A model generated the notes under the pieces. That model did not search any database. It was not told the DNA's origin and worked only from the letters and a program-made list of their open reading frames with translations. Shown one piece after another: positions 8,286 to 16,388 of a stretch of 64,000 nucleotides of DNA; position 1 is the first letter of the stretch; the number at the start of each line of letters is the position of its first letter. The translations under genes were made by a program, and so were the position numbers. Origin of the DNA: Streptomyces sp. BV286 (GTDB taxonomy: Bacteria; Actinomycetota; Actinomycetes; Streptomycetales; Streptomycetaceae); contig NZ_JAHRIB010000178.1 in assembly GCF_019090165.1 (NCBI RefSeq), forward strand, positions 62,001 through 126,000, given 5' to 3'.

Positions 8286-9425
8286 TCACGACTCTGCCTT
8301 ACGGTGCACCCGCGCGACCCAGTCCGCCGGTTTGGAGATCTCCGACTTGGTGGGAAGCGTGTTCGGTGAGGTCCACACGCGGTTGAAGCCGTCCATGCCC
8401 ACCTCGTTCACGACGGCCCGTACGAACCGTTCGCCGTCCCGGTACTGGCGCAGCTTCGCGTCGAGGCCCAGCAGCTTGCGCAGGGCGAGGTCGAGGCGGG
8501 AGGCGCCGCGGGCTCGCCGCTGCTGGAACTTCTCGCGGATCTCGGCGACGGACGGGACCACCGACGGGCCGACGCCGTCCATCACGAAGTCGGCGTGTCC
8601 CTCCAGGAGGGACATCACCGCGGTGAGCCGGCCGAGGATCTCGCGCTGGGCCGGGGTCTGCACGATTTCGACGAGGGAGCGTCCCTCTTCGCCGTCCTCG
8701 CCCTCGGGGCGGCCGCCGGCGAGGGACTGGGCGGCCTCGCGGACGCGCTCCAGGACGGTCATGGGGTCGACCTCGGTCTCCCCCAAGAAAGACTGGATTT
8801 CGCCCTCGAGGTGGTCGCGCAGCCAGGGCACGGCCGTGAACTGCGTGCGGTGGGTCTCCTCGTGGAGGCAGACCCAGAGCCGGAAGTCGTGGGGCTGGAC
8901 GTCGAGTTCGCGCTCCACGTGCACGATGTTCGGTGCCACCAGGAGGAGCCTGCCGCCACCGCTCGGTGAGCCGGGAGGGCCGCCCGCCGGCAGGTCCCGT
9001 GTGGCCGGGGCGAAGGTCTCGTACTGACCGAGGACCCTGGAGGACAGGAAGGACAGCAGCATGCCCAGCTCGACGCCGGTGACCTTGCCGCCGACGGCGC
9101 CGAAGACGGCTCCGCCCGGGGTGCTGCCGCGACGTTCCTGCATCTTGTCGAGCAGCGGCTTGAGGATCTCCCGGAAGCCTGCGACGTTCGCCCGGACCCA
9201 GCCCGGGCGGTCGACCACGAGGACCGGGGTGTCGTGGAGGTCGTCGCCGCCCATCCGCGTGAAGCCGCGGACGTGCTCCTCCGACGCCTTGGCGTGCCGG
9301 CGCAGCTCGGCGACGACAGCCCTGGCCTCGTCGCGGCTCACCTCCGGGCCCGGTCGTACCAACCGGGTCGCGGTCGCCACCGCGAGGTTCCAGTCGACCA
9401 TCTCCGCACCACCGATGCTCGTCAT
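8286..9425 (-). CDS. Zinc-dependent metallopeptidase family protein (DUF2342-like)
   Basis: A 379-residue actinobacterial protein with one zinc-peptidase motif, CLHEETHRTQFT (HExxH), at about residue 195 and a second acidic helix VMSLLEGHADFVMD that can supply the third ligand. There is no signal peptide; a Gly-rich stretch (GGPPGSPSGGG) lies before the motif. The ATG at 9425 is chosen because the upstream in-frame codons look non-coding. The family is often annotated as 'coenzyme F420 biosynthesis associated' from gene neighbourhood elsewhere; here it sits between dacB and tilS and the substrate is unknown. Confidence 0.88.
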   Translation of the reverse strand: MTSIGGAEMVDWNLAVATATRLVRPGPEVSRDEARAVVAELRRHAKASEEHVRGFTRMGGDDLHDTPVLVVDRPGWVRANVAGFREILKPLLDKMQERRGSTPGGAVFGAVGGKVTGVELGMLLSFLSSRVLGQYETFAPATRDLPAGGPPGSPSGGGRLLLVAPNIVHVERELDVQPHDFRLWVCLHEETHRTQFTAVPWLRDHLEGEIQSFLGETEVDPMTVLERVREAAQSLAGGRPEGEDGEEGRSLVEIVQTPAQREILGRLTAVMSLLEGHADFVMDGVGPSVVPSVAEIREKFQQRRARGASRLDLALRKLLGLDAKLRQYRDGERFVRAVVNEVGMDGFNRVWTSPNTLPTKSEISKPADWVARVHRKAES

Positions 9426-9530
9426 GCAGTCAACCGTACGTGAGCGCTGCCGCTTGGGGCAGGGAGTGGACCGCAGGGGGACGCTCACGGGTCACGTGCG
9501 GGTCCGCCGCGGCCGGTCGCGCGGTCGCGC

Positions 9531-9562
9531 ACGCCCCTGAGGGTGCGCCCCTTCAGGGGCGT
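9531..9562 (-). terminator. Hairpin beginning at the dacB stop codon
   Basis: Perfect 10-bp arms ACGCCCCTGA / TCAGGGGCGT (9531-9540, 9553-9562). The upstream arm shares its last base with the dacB stop codon. Probable terminator. Confidence 0.65.
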
Positions 9563-11148
9563 CAGTCGCAGCCGCAGGACGCCAGTGTCGAGGCCAGGCG
9601 GTCCAGGCCCTGCTGGGTCGTCGCCGCGTCGGTGGGCGGGTCGGAGGCGGTCAGGAAGGCGAAGGCCAGCAGGCGGCCCTCGGCGTCGACCACTGTGCCC
9701 GCGAGGGCGTGCACGCCGGTCAGGGTGCCCGTCTTGGCGCGTACGACGCCGGTGCCGGCCTGGCCGGTGTAGCGCTTGCTGAGGGTGCCGGTGAAGCCGG
9801 CCACGGGGAGGCCGGTGAGGGCCGGGCGCAGGGCGGGGCGGGCCGGGTCGGCGGCCTCGGCCAGCAGGGCGGTGAGCAGGCCCGTGGTGAGCTTGTCGGC
9901 GCGGTCCAGGCCGCTGCCGTCGGCGAATTCCACACCCTTGAGGGGCAGTTCGAGCTTCTTCAGCTGCTCACGGGTCGCCGCGCCGCCGCCCTTGAAGCTC
10001 GCCGGTTCACCGGAGGCCAGGGCGGTCTGGCGGGCGAGGGCCTCGGCGATGTCGTTGTCGCTGCTGGTCAGCATGCGTTCGACCAGTGCGGACAGGGGCG
10101 GGGACTTCACCGTGGCGAGGGCCTTGGCGCGGTCGCTCGCCTCGGCGGGGCCGGGCGGCGCGGTCTTGATGCCGCGGTCGCTCAGCAGGTCCGCGAACTT
10201 CTTCGCCGCCTCGGCCGCAGGATCGTCACTGCGGTCGGCGGTGCCGCTGGTGGAGTCGTCGAGGCGGCCCTCGTCGACCATCAGGGCGGTGACCGGGGCG
10301 AGGTTGTCGTTGTCGGCCCCGATGGGGTGCACGACGGGACCCTCGTACAGCGAGGTGTCGTACGAGAGCGTCACCTCGTCGGTCTTGCGGGCCTTGAGGG
10401 CGCGGGCCGTGTCGTCGGCGAGGGTGCGCAGGCTCGCGTTGCCGTCCGCGTCCTTGCGGGCGGTCAGTGTGGGATCGCCGCCGCCGACGAGGACGACCTT
10501 GCCCTTGCCGGGTTCCAGGACCGTCCGGGTCGCGATGCGGTGGTCCGCGCCGGCCGCGGTGAGCGCCGCGACAGCCGTGGCGATCTTCGTGGTGGAGGCC
10601 GGGGTCAGCGCGTCGTCCGCGCCCTTGCCGTACAGCCGCTTGCCGGTGGCCAGGTCGACGACGGCCGCCGAACGGTCCGAACCCAGCGAGGCGTCGGCGA
10701 GCAGCGGATCGAGGACGTCCGCGAGGGCCTTCCGCGTCGGCGAGGGCGCGGCGCCCGCCGCGCCGCCCAGTCCGGCGAGCACGGAACGGGCACTGGGCGC
10801 GGGCGCCGGCGCCTTTCCGGACGTACCGGACACATGACCGTGATCTGCGCCACCTGCGCGCTCCCGCGATGCGGCCCAGTCGCGCTCCGCCGTACGCTGA
10901 CCGGTGGAGTCCCAGGGCCCGGCCGCGGTGACCACGGTGGCGGCCACGACGAGTCCGAGGGTGGCGGCACCCGTCGTGAACTGCACGGTCGAAGGCCGCC
11001 TGACCAGCGGTTTCACGACTCCTGCGGCCCGCTTGAGTGGTGGCTTCACGACTCCCGCGGCCCGTACGAGTTGCGGCCCCACGGATCGCGCGACCCGCAC
11101 CACATGCGGTCTCGCGGCCCGCCAGGCCCTCAGCTCCGGCACGACCAC
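9562..11148 (-). CDS. dacB: D-alanyl-D-alanine carboxypeptidase / PBP4-type (peptidase S13)
   Basis: Cell-wall peptidase trimming or cleaving peptidoglycan stem peptides. All three penicillin-binding motifs are visible: PASTTK (Ser185-Lys188), SDN at about residue 350 and KTGT at about 475. Before the domain lies an unusual ~55-residue basic cytoplasmic segment containing the duplicated RAAGVVKP unit, then one membrane segment (residues 57-76), so the enzyme is membrane-tethered rather than released. The GTG at 11148 is annotated; GTG at 11142 has better spacing to AAGGGG and is possible. It is divergent from ppa. Confidence 0.92.
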   Translation of the reverse strand: MVVPELRAWRAARPHVVRVARSVGPQLVRAAGVVKPPLKRAAGVVKPLVRRPSTVQFTTGAATLGLVVAATVVTAAGPWDSTGQRTAERDWAASRERAGGADHGHVSGTSGKAPAPAPSARSVLAGLGGAAGAAPSPTRKALADVLDPLLADASLGSDRSAAVVDLATGKRLYGKGADDALTPASTTKIATAVAALTAAGADHRIATRTVLEPGKGKVVLVGGGDPTLTARKDADGNASLRTLADDTARALKARKTDEVTLSYDTSLYEGPVVHPIGADNDNLAPVTALMVDEGRLDDSTSGTADRSDDPAAEAAKKFADLLSDRGIKTAPPGPAEASDRAKALATVKSPPLSALVERMLTSSDNDIAEALARQTALASGEPASFKGGGAATREQLKKLELPLKGVEFADGSGLDRADKLTTGLLTALLAEAADPARPALRPALTGLPVAGFTGTLSKRYTGQAGTGVVRAKTGTLTGVHALAGTVVDAEGRLLAFAFLTASDPPTDAATTQQGLDRLASTLASCGCD

Positions 11149-11227
11149 CAGCCCCTTTCGCGATCACACACCTGCGTGAGGGACACTTAACCACCAGAAC
11201 TATGTGCTGATCATGGAGGAGCCACCG

Positions 11228-11719
11228 GTGGAGTTCGACGTCACGATCGAGATTCCGAAGGGTTCACGGAACAAGTACGAGGTGGACCACGAGACCGGTC
11301 GGATCCGTCTGGACCGTCGCCTCTTCACCTCGACCAGTTACCCGGCCGACTACGGCTTCGTCGAGAACACTCTCGGCGAGGACGGAGACCCGCTGGACGC
11401 GCTGGTCATCCTGGACGAGCCGACCTTCCCGGGTTGCCTCATCCAGTGCCGCACCATCGGCATGTTCCGTATGACGGACGAGGCCGGCGGCGACGACAAG
11501 CTGCTGTGCGTGCCCGCGCACGACCCCCGGGTGGAGCACCTGCGGGACATCCACCACGTGTCGGAGTTCGACCGGCTGGAGATCCAGCACTTCTTCGAGG
11601 TCTACAAGGACCTGGAGCCCGGCAAGTCCGTCGAGGGCGCCAACTGGGTGGGCCGTACGGACGCCGAGGCCGAGATCGAGCGGTCGTACAAGCGTGCCAA
11701 GGAGCAGGGCGGGCACTGA
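11228..11719 (+). CDS. ppa: Inorganic pyrophosphatase (soluble, family I)
   Basis: Hydrolyses pyrophosphate to phosphate in the cytoplasm. The 163-residue protein has IPKGSRNKYEVD, the signature YPADYGFVENTLGEDGDPLD with its metal-binding Asp residues, and KDLEPGKSVEGANWVGR. The GTG start follows GGAGGA at 8 bases; a longer start 8 codons upstream lacks a ribosome site. The membrane-bound pyrophosphatase hppA lies 50 kb away in the same window, so the cell has both. Confidence 0.96.
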   Translation: MEFDVTIEIPKGSRNKYEVDHETGRIRLDRRLFTSTSYPADYGFVENTLGEDGDPLDALVILDEPTFPGCLIQCRTIGMFRMTDEAGGDDKLLCVPAHDPRVEHLRDIHHVSEFDRLEIQHFFEVYKDLEPGKSVEGANWVGRTDAEAEIERSYKRAKEQGGH

Positions 11720-11823
11720 CCCCCTGTGGCCTGCGGGCCGCGTGACCCCACCAGGTCGCGCGGCCCGTTCCTGTGCCAGTGCGCATACTGGGGCGTACTG
11801 GAGGCGCGATTCGGGAGTAGTGG

Positions 11824-13479
11824 GTGACGGAGCCGGAGGCGGAGGACCGCAAGCCGCAGTCGGACGAGGCACGCAGTGCCTTCATTCCACCGAGCGGTGT
11901 GGTGGCGCAGGCCCCACCCGTCGAGGAGGAGTCGTCGACGACGTCCGAGTTCGCGCTGCCCAAGGGGTTCGGCGTCCCGCAGGCGCCCGCCGCGGAGTCG
12001 GAGGGGTCGGCGTTCAGCACGCCGCGGACGTACAGCTCGCGGCACGCGCCGCCCGCCTTCACCCCGCCGGCGGGCATACCGCGGGTCGACCTCGTCAAGG
12101 ACGCTCCGTGGCAGGACCGGATGCGCACGATGCTGCGCATGCCGGTCGCCGAGCGGCCCGTGCCCGAGACGGTGCAGAAGTCCGAGGACGAGGGCCCGGC
12201 CGTGCCGCGTGTCCTCGACCTGACCCTGCGTATCGGCGAGCTGCTGCTTGCCGGTGGCGAGGGCGCCGAGGACGTGGAGGCGGCGATGTTCGCCGTCTGC
12301 CGCTCCTACGGCCTCGACCGCTGCGAGCCGGGAGTCACCTTCACCCTGCTGTCCATCTCGTACCAGCCGTCACTGGTCGAGGATCCGGTGACCGCCTCAC
12401 GGACCGTACGGCGCCGGGGAACGGACTACACGCGTCTGTCCGCCGTGTACCGGCTCGTCGACGACATCAGCGACGACGAGACCGAGGTCTCCCTCGAGGA
12501 GGCCTACCGGCGGCTCGCCGAGATCCGCCGTAACCGCCACCCGTACAACGGCTGGGCGCTGACCACGGCCACCGGGCTGCTCGCGGGTGCGGCCTCCGTG
12601 CTCGTCGGCGGTGACCTGATCGTGTTCGTCGCGGCGGCCGTCGGCGCGATGCTGGGCGACCGGCTGGCGTGGCTGTGCGCCGGGCGCGGGCTGCCGGAGT
12701 TCTACCAGTTCACAGTGGCCGCGATGCCGGCCGCCGCGATGGGCGCCGCGCTCACGGTCGCGCACGTCGACGTGCGGGCGTCCGCGGTGATCACCGGTGG
12801 GCTGTTCGCGCTGCTGCCCGGGCGGGCCCTGGTGGCGGGCGTGCAGGACGGACTGACCGGTTACTACATCACCGCGGCGGCCCGGCTCCTGGAAGTCATG
12901 TACTTCTACGTCGGCATCGTCATCGGGGTCCTCGTCGTCCTGTACTTCGGCGTGACGCTGGGCGCCGAGCTCAATCCGGACGCGGCCCTGCAGTCCGCCG
13001 AGCGGCCCTACTGGCAGATCGGCGCGTCGATGCTCCTGACGTTCACCTTCGCGGTGCTGCTCCAGCAGGAACGATCCACCGTGCTGATCGTGACCCTCAA
13101 CGGGGGCGTGGCGTGGAGCGTGTACGGGGCGATGCACTACGCGGGCGAGATCTCGCCGGTCGCCTCGACGGCCGTGGCGGCCGGTCTCGTGGGGCTCTTC
13201 GGACAGCTTCTGTCGCGCTACCGGTTCGCTTCCGCTCTCCCGTACACGACCGCCGCGATCGGGCCGCTGCTGCCCGGCTCGGCCACCTACTTCGGGCTGC
13301 TCGCCATCGCGCAGAACAACGTCGACGAGGGGCTGGTGTCGCTCACCAAGGCGGCCGCGCTCGCGATGGCCATCGCGATCGGGATGAACCTGGGGTCCGA
13401 GATCTCCCGGCTGATCCTGCGCGTACCCGGTGCCACGGCCGGTGCGCGGCGTGCCGCGAAGCGGACGCGCGGGTTCTGA
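11824..13479 (+). CDS. Threonine/serine exporter family protein (ThrE-like)
   Basis: A 551-residue membrane protein. Residues 1-130 are hydrophilic and Pro/Glu-rich. A soluble DUF1212-type region follows (LTLRIGELLLAGGEGAEDVE, with YGLDRCEPGVTFT), then about ten transmembrane helices ending in a basic tail (RRAAKRTRGF). This layout is that of ThrE/ThrRS exporters, which export threonine and serine. The GTG start follows GGGAG. Exported substrates are inferred from the family only. Confidence 0.87.
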   Translation: MTEPEAEDRKPQSDEARSAFIPPSGVVAQAPPVEEESSTTSEFALPKGFGVPQAPAAESEGSAFSTPRTYSSRHAPPAFTPPAGIPRVDLVKDAPWQDRMRTMLRMPVAERPVPETVQKSEDEGPAVPRVLDLTLRIGELLLAGGEGAEDVEAAMFAVCRSYGLDRCEPGVTFTLLSISYQPSLVEDPVTASRTVRRRGTDYTRLSAVYRLVDDISDDETEVSLEEAYRRLAEIRRNRHPYNGWALTTATGLLAGAASVLVGGDLIVFVAAAVGAMLGDRLAWLCAGRGLPEFYQFTVAAMPAAAMGAALTVAHVDVRASAVITGGLFALLPGRALVAGVQDGLTGYYITAAARLLEVMYFYVGIVIGVLVVLYFGVTLGAELNPDAALQSAERPYWQIGASMLLTFTFAVLLQQERSTVLIVTLNGGVAWSVYGAMHYAGEISPVASTAVAAGLVGLFGQLLSRYRFASALPYTTAAIGPLLPGSATYFGLLAIAQNNVDEGLVSLTKAAALAMAIAIGMNLGSEISRLILRVPGATAGARRAAKRTRGF

Positions 13480-13546
13480 GCCGCCGGGGTCCGACCCGCG
13501 GGGAACTGCACGGGGTGACGGCCGTCGTGGGCCGGTCACGCCGGTC

Positions 13547-13569
13547 CCCGCGCCTTTGAAGGGCGCGGG
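13547..13569. terminator. Bidirectional hairpin between ThrE-like gene and dedA
   Basis: CCCGCGCC / GGCGCGGG arms with a TTTGAAG loop, between two convergent genes. An upstream GCGGGGAACTGCAC motif (13499-13512) echoes the flank of the hairpin at 3312. Confidence 0.65.
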
Positions 13570-13584
13570 TTCCGCCGGGGTCAG

Positions 13585-14832
13585 TCAGTTCCGGGGACGG
13601 TCCTGGCCGTACGGGTACGGCTGCCGACCCTGCTGCTGCTGTTGTCCCTGCGGGTACTGCTGGTCCTCGGGGTACTGCAGCTGGTCCTGCCCGTGTCCCT
13701 GGGGGTACTGCGGCGCGTAGGGCTGGTTCTGCGGGGTGCCGTAGTTCTGGTCCGAGCCGTACGACGACGGCTGCTGCTGGTGCTGCTGGTCCTGCTGCCG
13801 GTAGTGATCCTGGCCCTGGTTGCCGTACTGCTGATCCTGGTTGCCGTAACCCTGGCCCTGATCGCCGTACTGCTGGCCCTGATCGCCGTAGCCCTGGGCC
13901 GGGTTGCCGTACTGCTGGCCCTGGTTGCCGTAACCCTGGCCCTGATCGCCGTACTGCTGACCCTGGTTGCCGTAAGCCTGACCCTGGTTCCCGTACTGCT
14001 GGCCCTGGTTGCCGTACTGGTCGCCCTGGTGGCCGTAGCCCTGGTCCTGACCGCCGTACTGCTGGTGCTGGCCGTTCTGGCCGTTCTGGTCGGCCGGCGG
14101 CACGCGGCGGAGCTGGGCCGTGCGGTCGTCCATGGCGGGGCCCGCCGGGGGAACGTGGGCACCCGGGGACTGGGCCTGAGCCTGCGTCTGGGGCTCCTGC
14201 GGGTTCTTCTTGGACTGACTCCGGGCCCGCATGAACTCGATGATGATCGGAACCACCGAGATGAAGACGATCAGGAGCAGGATCGCCTCGATGTGCTTCT
14301 GCACGAAGTCGATCTGACCGAGCCAGGAGCCGAGCAGTGTGACGCCCGCGCCCCAGAGGATGCCACCGACCACGTTGAAGATCAGGAACGAGCGGTACTT
14401 CATGCCGCTGACGCCGGCGATGATCGGCGTGAACGTGCGCACGATGGGCACGAAGCGGGCCAGGACCAGGGACTTCGGGCCGTGCTTCTCGAAGAACTCG
14501 TGGGCCTTGACCACGTTCTCCTGCTTGAAGAGGCGGGAGTCCGGGCGGGTGAAGAGCGACGGCCCCACCTTCTTGCCGAACATGTAGCCCACCTGGTCGC
14601 CGACGATCGCGGCGATGCAGATCAGGACGATGGCGGCCCACAGCGGGAAGTCCAGCTGATCCGACGTGATCAGCAGACCCGCCGTGAACAGCAGCGAGTC
14701 ACCCGGCAGGAAGAAGCCGATGAGCAGGCCCGACTCGGCGAAGACGATCAGGAGCAGGCCCCAGATGCCGAACGAGTCGAGCAGATAGTCCGGATCCAAC
14801 CAACTTGGGCCGAGAGCAAGCGTCGTCGTCAC
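13585..14832 (-). CDS. DedA family membrane protein with long Gln/Tyr/Gly repeat tail
   Basis: Residues 1-220 are a DedA/VTT domain with the conserved segments FLPGDSLLF, GDQVGYMFGKKVG and FFEKHGPKSLVLARFVPIVRTF, and four or more membrane helices. The family is linked to lipid scrambling and envelope homeostasis. The remaining ~190 residues are cytoplasmic low complexity, with about a dozen YG(N/D)QGQ(Q/G) heptads followed by QQQQQ and YPYGQDRPRN. The GTG at 14832 has AGGAG at 9 bases. Such a prion-like tail is not part of the DedA fold. Confidence 0.88.
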   Translation of the reverse strand: MTTTLALGPSWLDPDYLLDSFGIWGLLLIVFAESGLLIGFFLPGDSLLFTAGLLITSDQLDFPLWAAIVLICIAAIVGDQVGYMFGKKVGPSLFTRPDSRLFKQENVVKAHEFFEKHGPKSLVLARFVPIVRTFTPIIAGVSGMKYRSFLIFNVVGGILWGAGVTLLGSWLGQIDFVQKHIEAILLLIVFISVVPIIIEFMRARSQSKKNPQEPQTQAQAQSPGAHVPPAGPAMDDRTAQLRRVPPADQNGQNGQHQQYGGQDQGYGHQGDQYGNQGQQYGNQGQAYGNQGQQYGDQGQGYGNQGQQYGNPAQGYGDQGQQYGDQGQGYGNQDQQYGNQGQDHYRQQDQQHQQQPSSYGSDQNYGTPQNQPYAPQYPQGHGQDQLQYPEDQQYPQGQQQQQGRQPYPYGQDRPRN

Positions 14833-14973
14833 TGTTCCGGGCTCCTGAAGGTGGTGGATACGGCGGTCGGCGAAGGTATGGCCGACCAAAGTTATCAACG
14901 CGGCAAGATGTGACCAGGTTCCATCGGCTCGTACAGGATGCACTGTGCCCCGTCTGGGACAAAGCTGTGAGCC

Positions 14974-15339
14974 ATGGGTATCGAAGAATACGGCGGCGGT
15001 CAGGGACCCCACCCCGACGTGCTGGTCCTGACGACGAACGACGCACCCGGCTACCGGGTCGAACAGGTCATCGGGGAGGTCTTCGGGCTGACCGTCCGCT
15101 CCAGGCATCTGGGCAGTCAGATCGGCGCGGGACTGAAGTCGATGATCGGCGGCGAGCTGAAGGGCCTCACCAAGACACTGGTGGAGACCCGCAACCAGGC
15201 GATGGAACGGCTGGTCGAACAGGCACGGGCACGGGGCGCCAACGGCGTGCTGGCGTTCCGTTTCGACGTGACCGAGGCGTCGGACGTGGGCACGGAGGTG
15301 TGTGCGTACGGCACGGCCGTGGTGATGGTCAAGGAATAG
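14974..15339 (+). CDS. YbjQ/UPF0145 family protein
   Basis: A 121-residue cytoplasmic protein with the family's TTNDAPGYRVEQVIGEVFGL opening, a basic/glycine middle (GGELKGLTKTL) and closing strands ANGVLAFRFDV and TAVVMVKE. YbjQ proteins assemble as pentameric dodecin-like shells; a heavy-metal role has been proposed but is unproven. It is followed by a strong hairpin and convergent tipA. Confidence 0.87.
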   Translation: MGIEEYGGGQGPHPDVLVLTTNDAPGYRVEQVIGEVFGLTVRSRHLGSQIGAGLKSMIGGELKGLTKTLVETRNQAMERLVEQARARGANGVLAFRFDVTEASDVGTEVCAYGTAVVMVKE

Positions 15340-15364
15340 CGCGACCTACCAGTAAGTACGGGTA

Positions 15365-15406
15365 GCGGGTAAGGGGCGCCCGCCATTGCGGACGCCCCTT
15401 ACCCGC
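15365..15406. terminator. Bidirectional hairpin between YbjQ-like gene and tipA
   Basis: Perfect 14-bp arms (15365-15378, 15393-15406), with further inner pairing CCGC/GCGG in the loop. It lies between two convergent genes. Confidence 0.8.
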
Positions 15407-15463
15407 GGGCGGAGGGAGTGCGAGCACCCGCGGGCGGATGCCGTGCGAGCCGCCGCTCGCGGA

Positions 15464-16231
15464 CTACCGCCGGCCCTCGTGCCGGGCCGCGTTCGCCGTG
15501 ATGGCGTCCCTCAGGTGCTCGGCCAGCCCGGGGCGGGTGGAGTCGTAGAACGCCTTGAACCGCTCGTCCGACATGTACATCTCACCCAGGCTCTGGTGCA
15601 TCTCGTACGAGCAGTCGTAGAACCACTGCCCGATGTGCTGCCGGTGCTCCTCGGCCATGTCCATGGCCCGCTCCCCCGTGGCGGGCTCACCGGCCTCCAT
15701 GAGGGCGTCGTAGCGCTCGCCCCAGGCGGCGATCTCGGCCTGCATGCGCTTCCAGTCGTCCTTGGTGTAGCGGGCGGCGCGCCGCTGCGACTCCGCGTAC
15801 GCCTCCGTGCCGCCCCAGCGGCGCTCGGCCTCCTCCGCGTGCTCGTCGGGGTCCTTGTCGCCGAAGACCTCGAACTTCTCCTCGGGTGTGAGGTTGATTC
15901 CCATCGTGCGTGCCTCCATGGCCTGTTCCACGGCCGTGGCCATCTTCTGCAGCTTCTCGATCCGGGCGGTCAGCAGGTCGTGCTGGCGGCGCAGGTGCGC
16001 GCGCGGGTCCGTCCGCGGATCGTCGAGCAGGGCCGCGACCTCGTCGAGCGGAAACCCCAGCTCCCGGTAGAACAGGATCTGCTGCAGCCGGTCGAGGTCG
16101 GCGTCGCTGTAGCGCCGGTGACCCGCGTGGCTGCGCCCGCTCGGTGCGAGCAGCCCGATCTCGTCGTAGTGGTGCAGCGTCCGCACCGTCACCGCGGCGA
16201 ATCCGGCGACCTGTCCCACGGAGTAGCTCAT
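15464..16231 (-). CDS. tipA: MerR-family thiopeptide-responsive regulator TipA (TipAL)
   Basis: Residues 1-70 are a MerR winged-helix domain (YSVGQVAGFAAVTVRTLHHY), 75-109 a coiled coil, and 110-255 the TipAS ligand-binding domain. Met110 (codon at 15902-15904) starts MGINLTPEEKF, which is the internal start producing TipAS alone in known tipA genes. Known TipAL has Cys207 and Cys214; this protein has Cys207 (FYDCSYEM) but Ser214 (MHQSLGEM). The start has AAGGAGGGAG upstream. A ptipA-like promoter precedes the gene, consistent with autoactivation. It is divergent from a glutamate decarboxylase gene. Confidence 0.92.
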   Translation of the reverse strand: MSYSVGQVAGFAAVTVRTLHHYDEIGLLAPSGRSHAGHRRYSDADLDRLQQILFYRELGFPLDEVAALLDDPRTDPRAHLRRQHDLLTARIEKLQKMATAVEQAMEARTMGINLTPEEKFEVFGDKDPDEHAEEAERRWGGTEAYAESQRRAARYTKDDWKRMQAEIAAWGERYDALMEAGEPATGERAMDMAEEHRQHIGQWFYDCSYEMHQSLGEMYMSDERFKAFYDSTRPGLAEHLRDAITANAARHEGRR

Positions 16232-16260
16232 GGTCTCCGCTCCCTCCTTTTCGGTACGCA

Positions 16261-16295
16261 CCTCAGGCTGAGGCCTCACGTCGCGTGAGGTGCAA
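16261..16295 (-). promoter_or_regulatory. ptipA-like promoter and TipA operator
   Basis: On the minus strand TTGCAC (16290-16295), a 19-bp spacer, then CAGCCT (16265-16270): the long spacer is typical of MerR-activated promoters. The spacer holds the inverted repeat CCTCACG-TCG-CGTGAGG (16274-16290). A second inverted repeat, CCTCAG-G-CTGAGG (16261-16273), covers the -10. The arrangement matches the published tipA promoter as I remember it. Confidence 0.85.
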
Positions 16296-16388
16296 GCCGG
16301 AAATCCATCAGGCGCCATGTCGGTTTTACCCGCTTATGACGGGGTGGTGGCTCACCATGGAGGCCCGACCCCGAGGACCGGAGGCATC

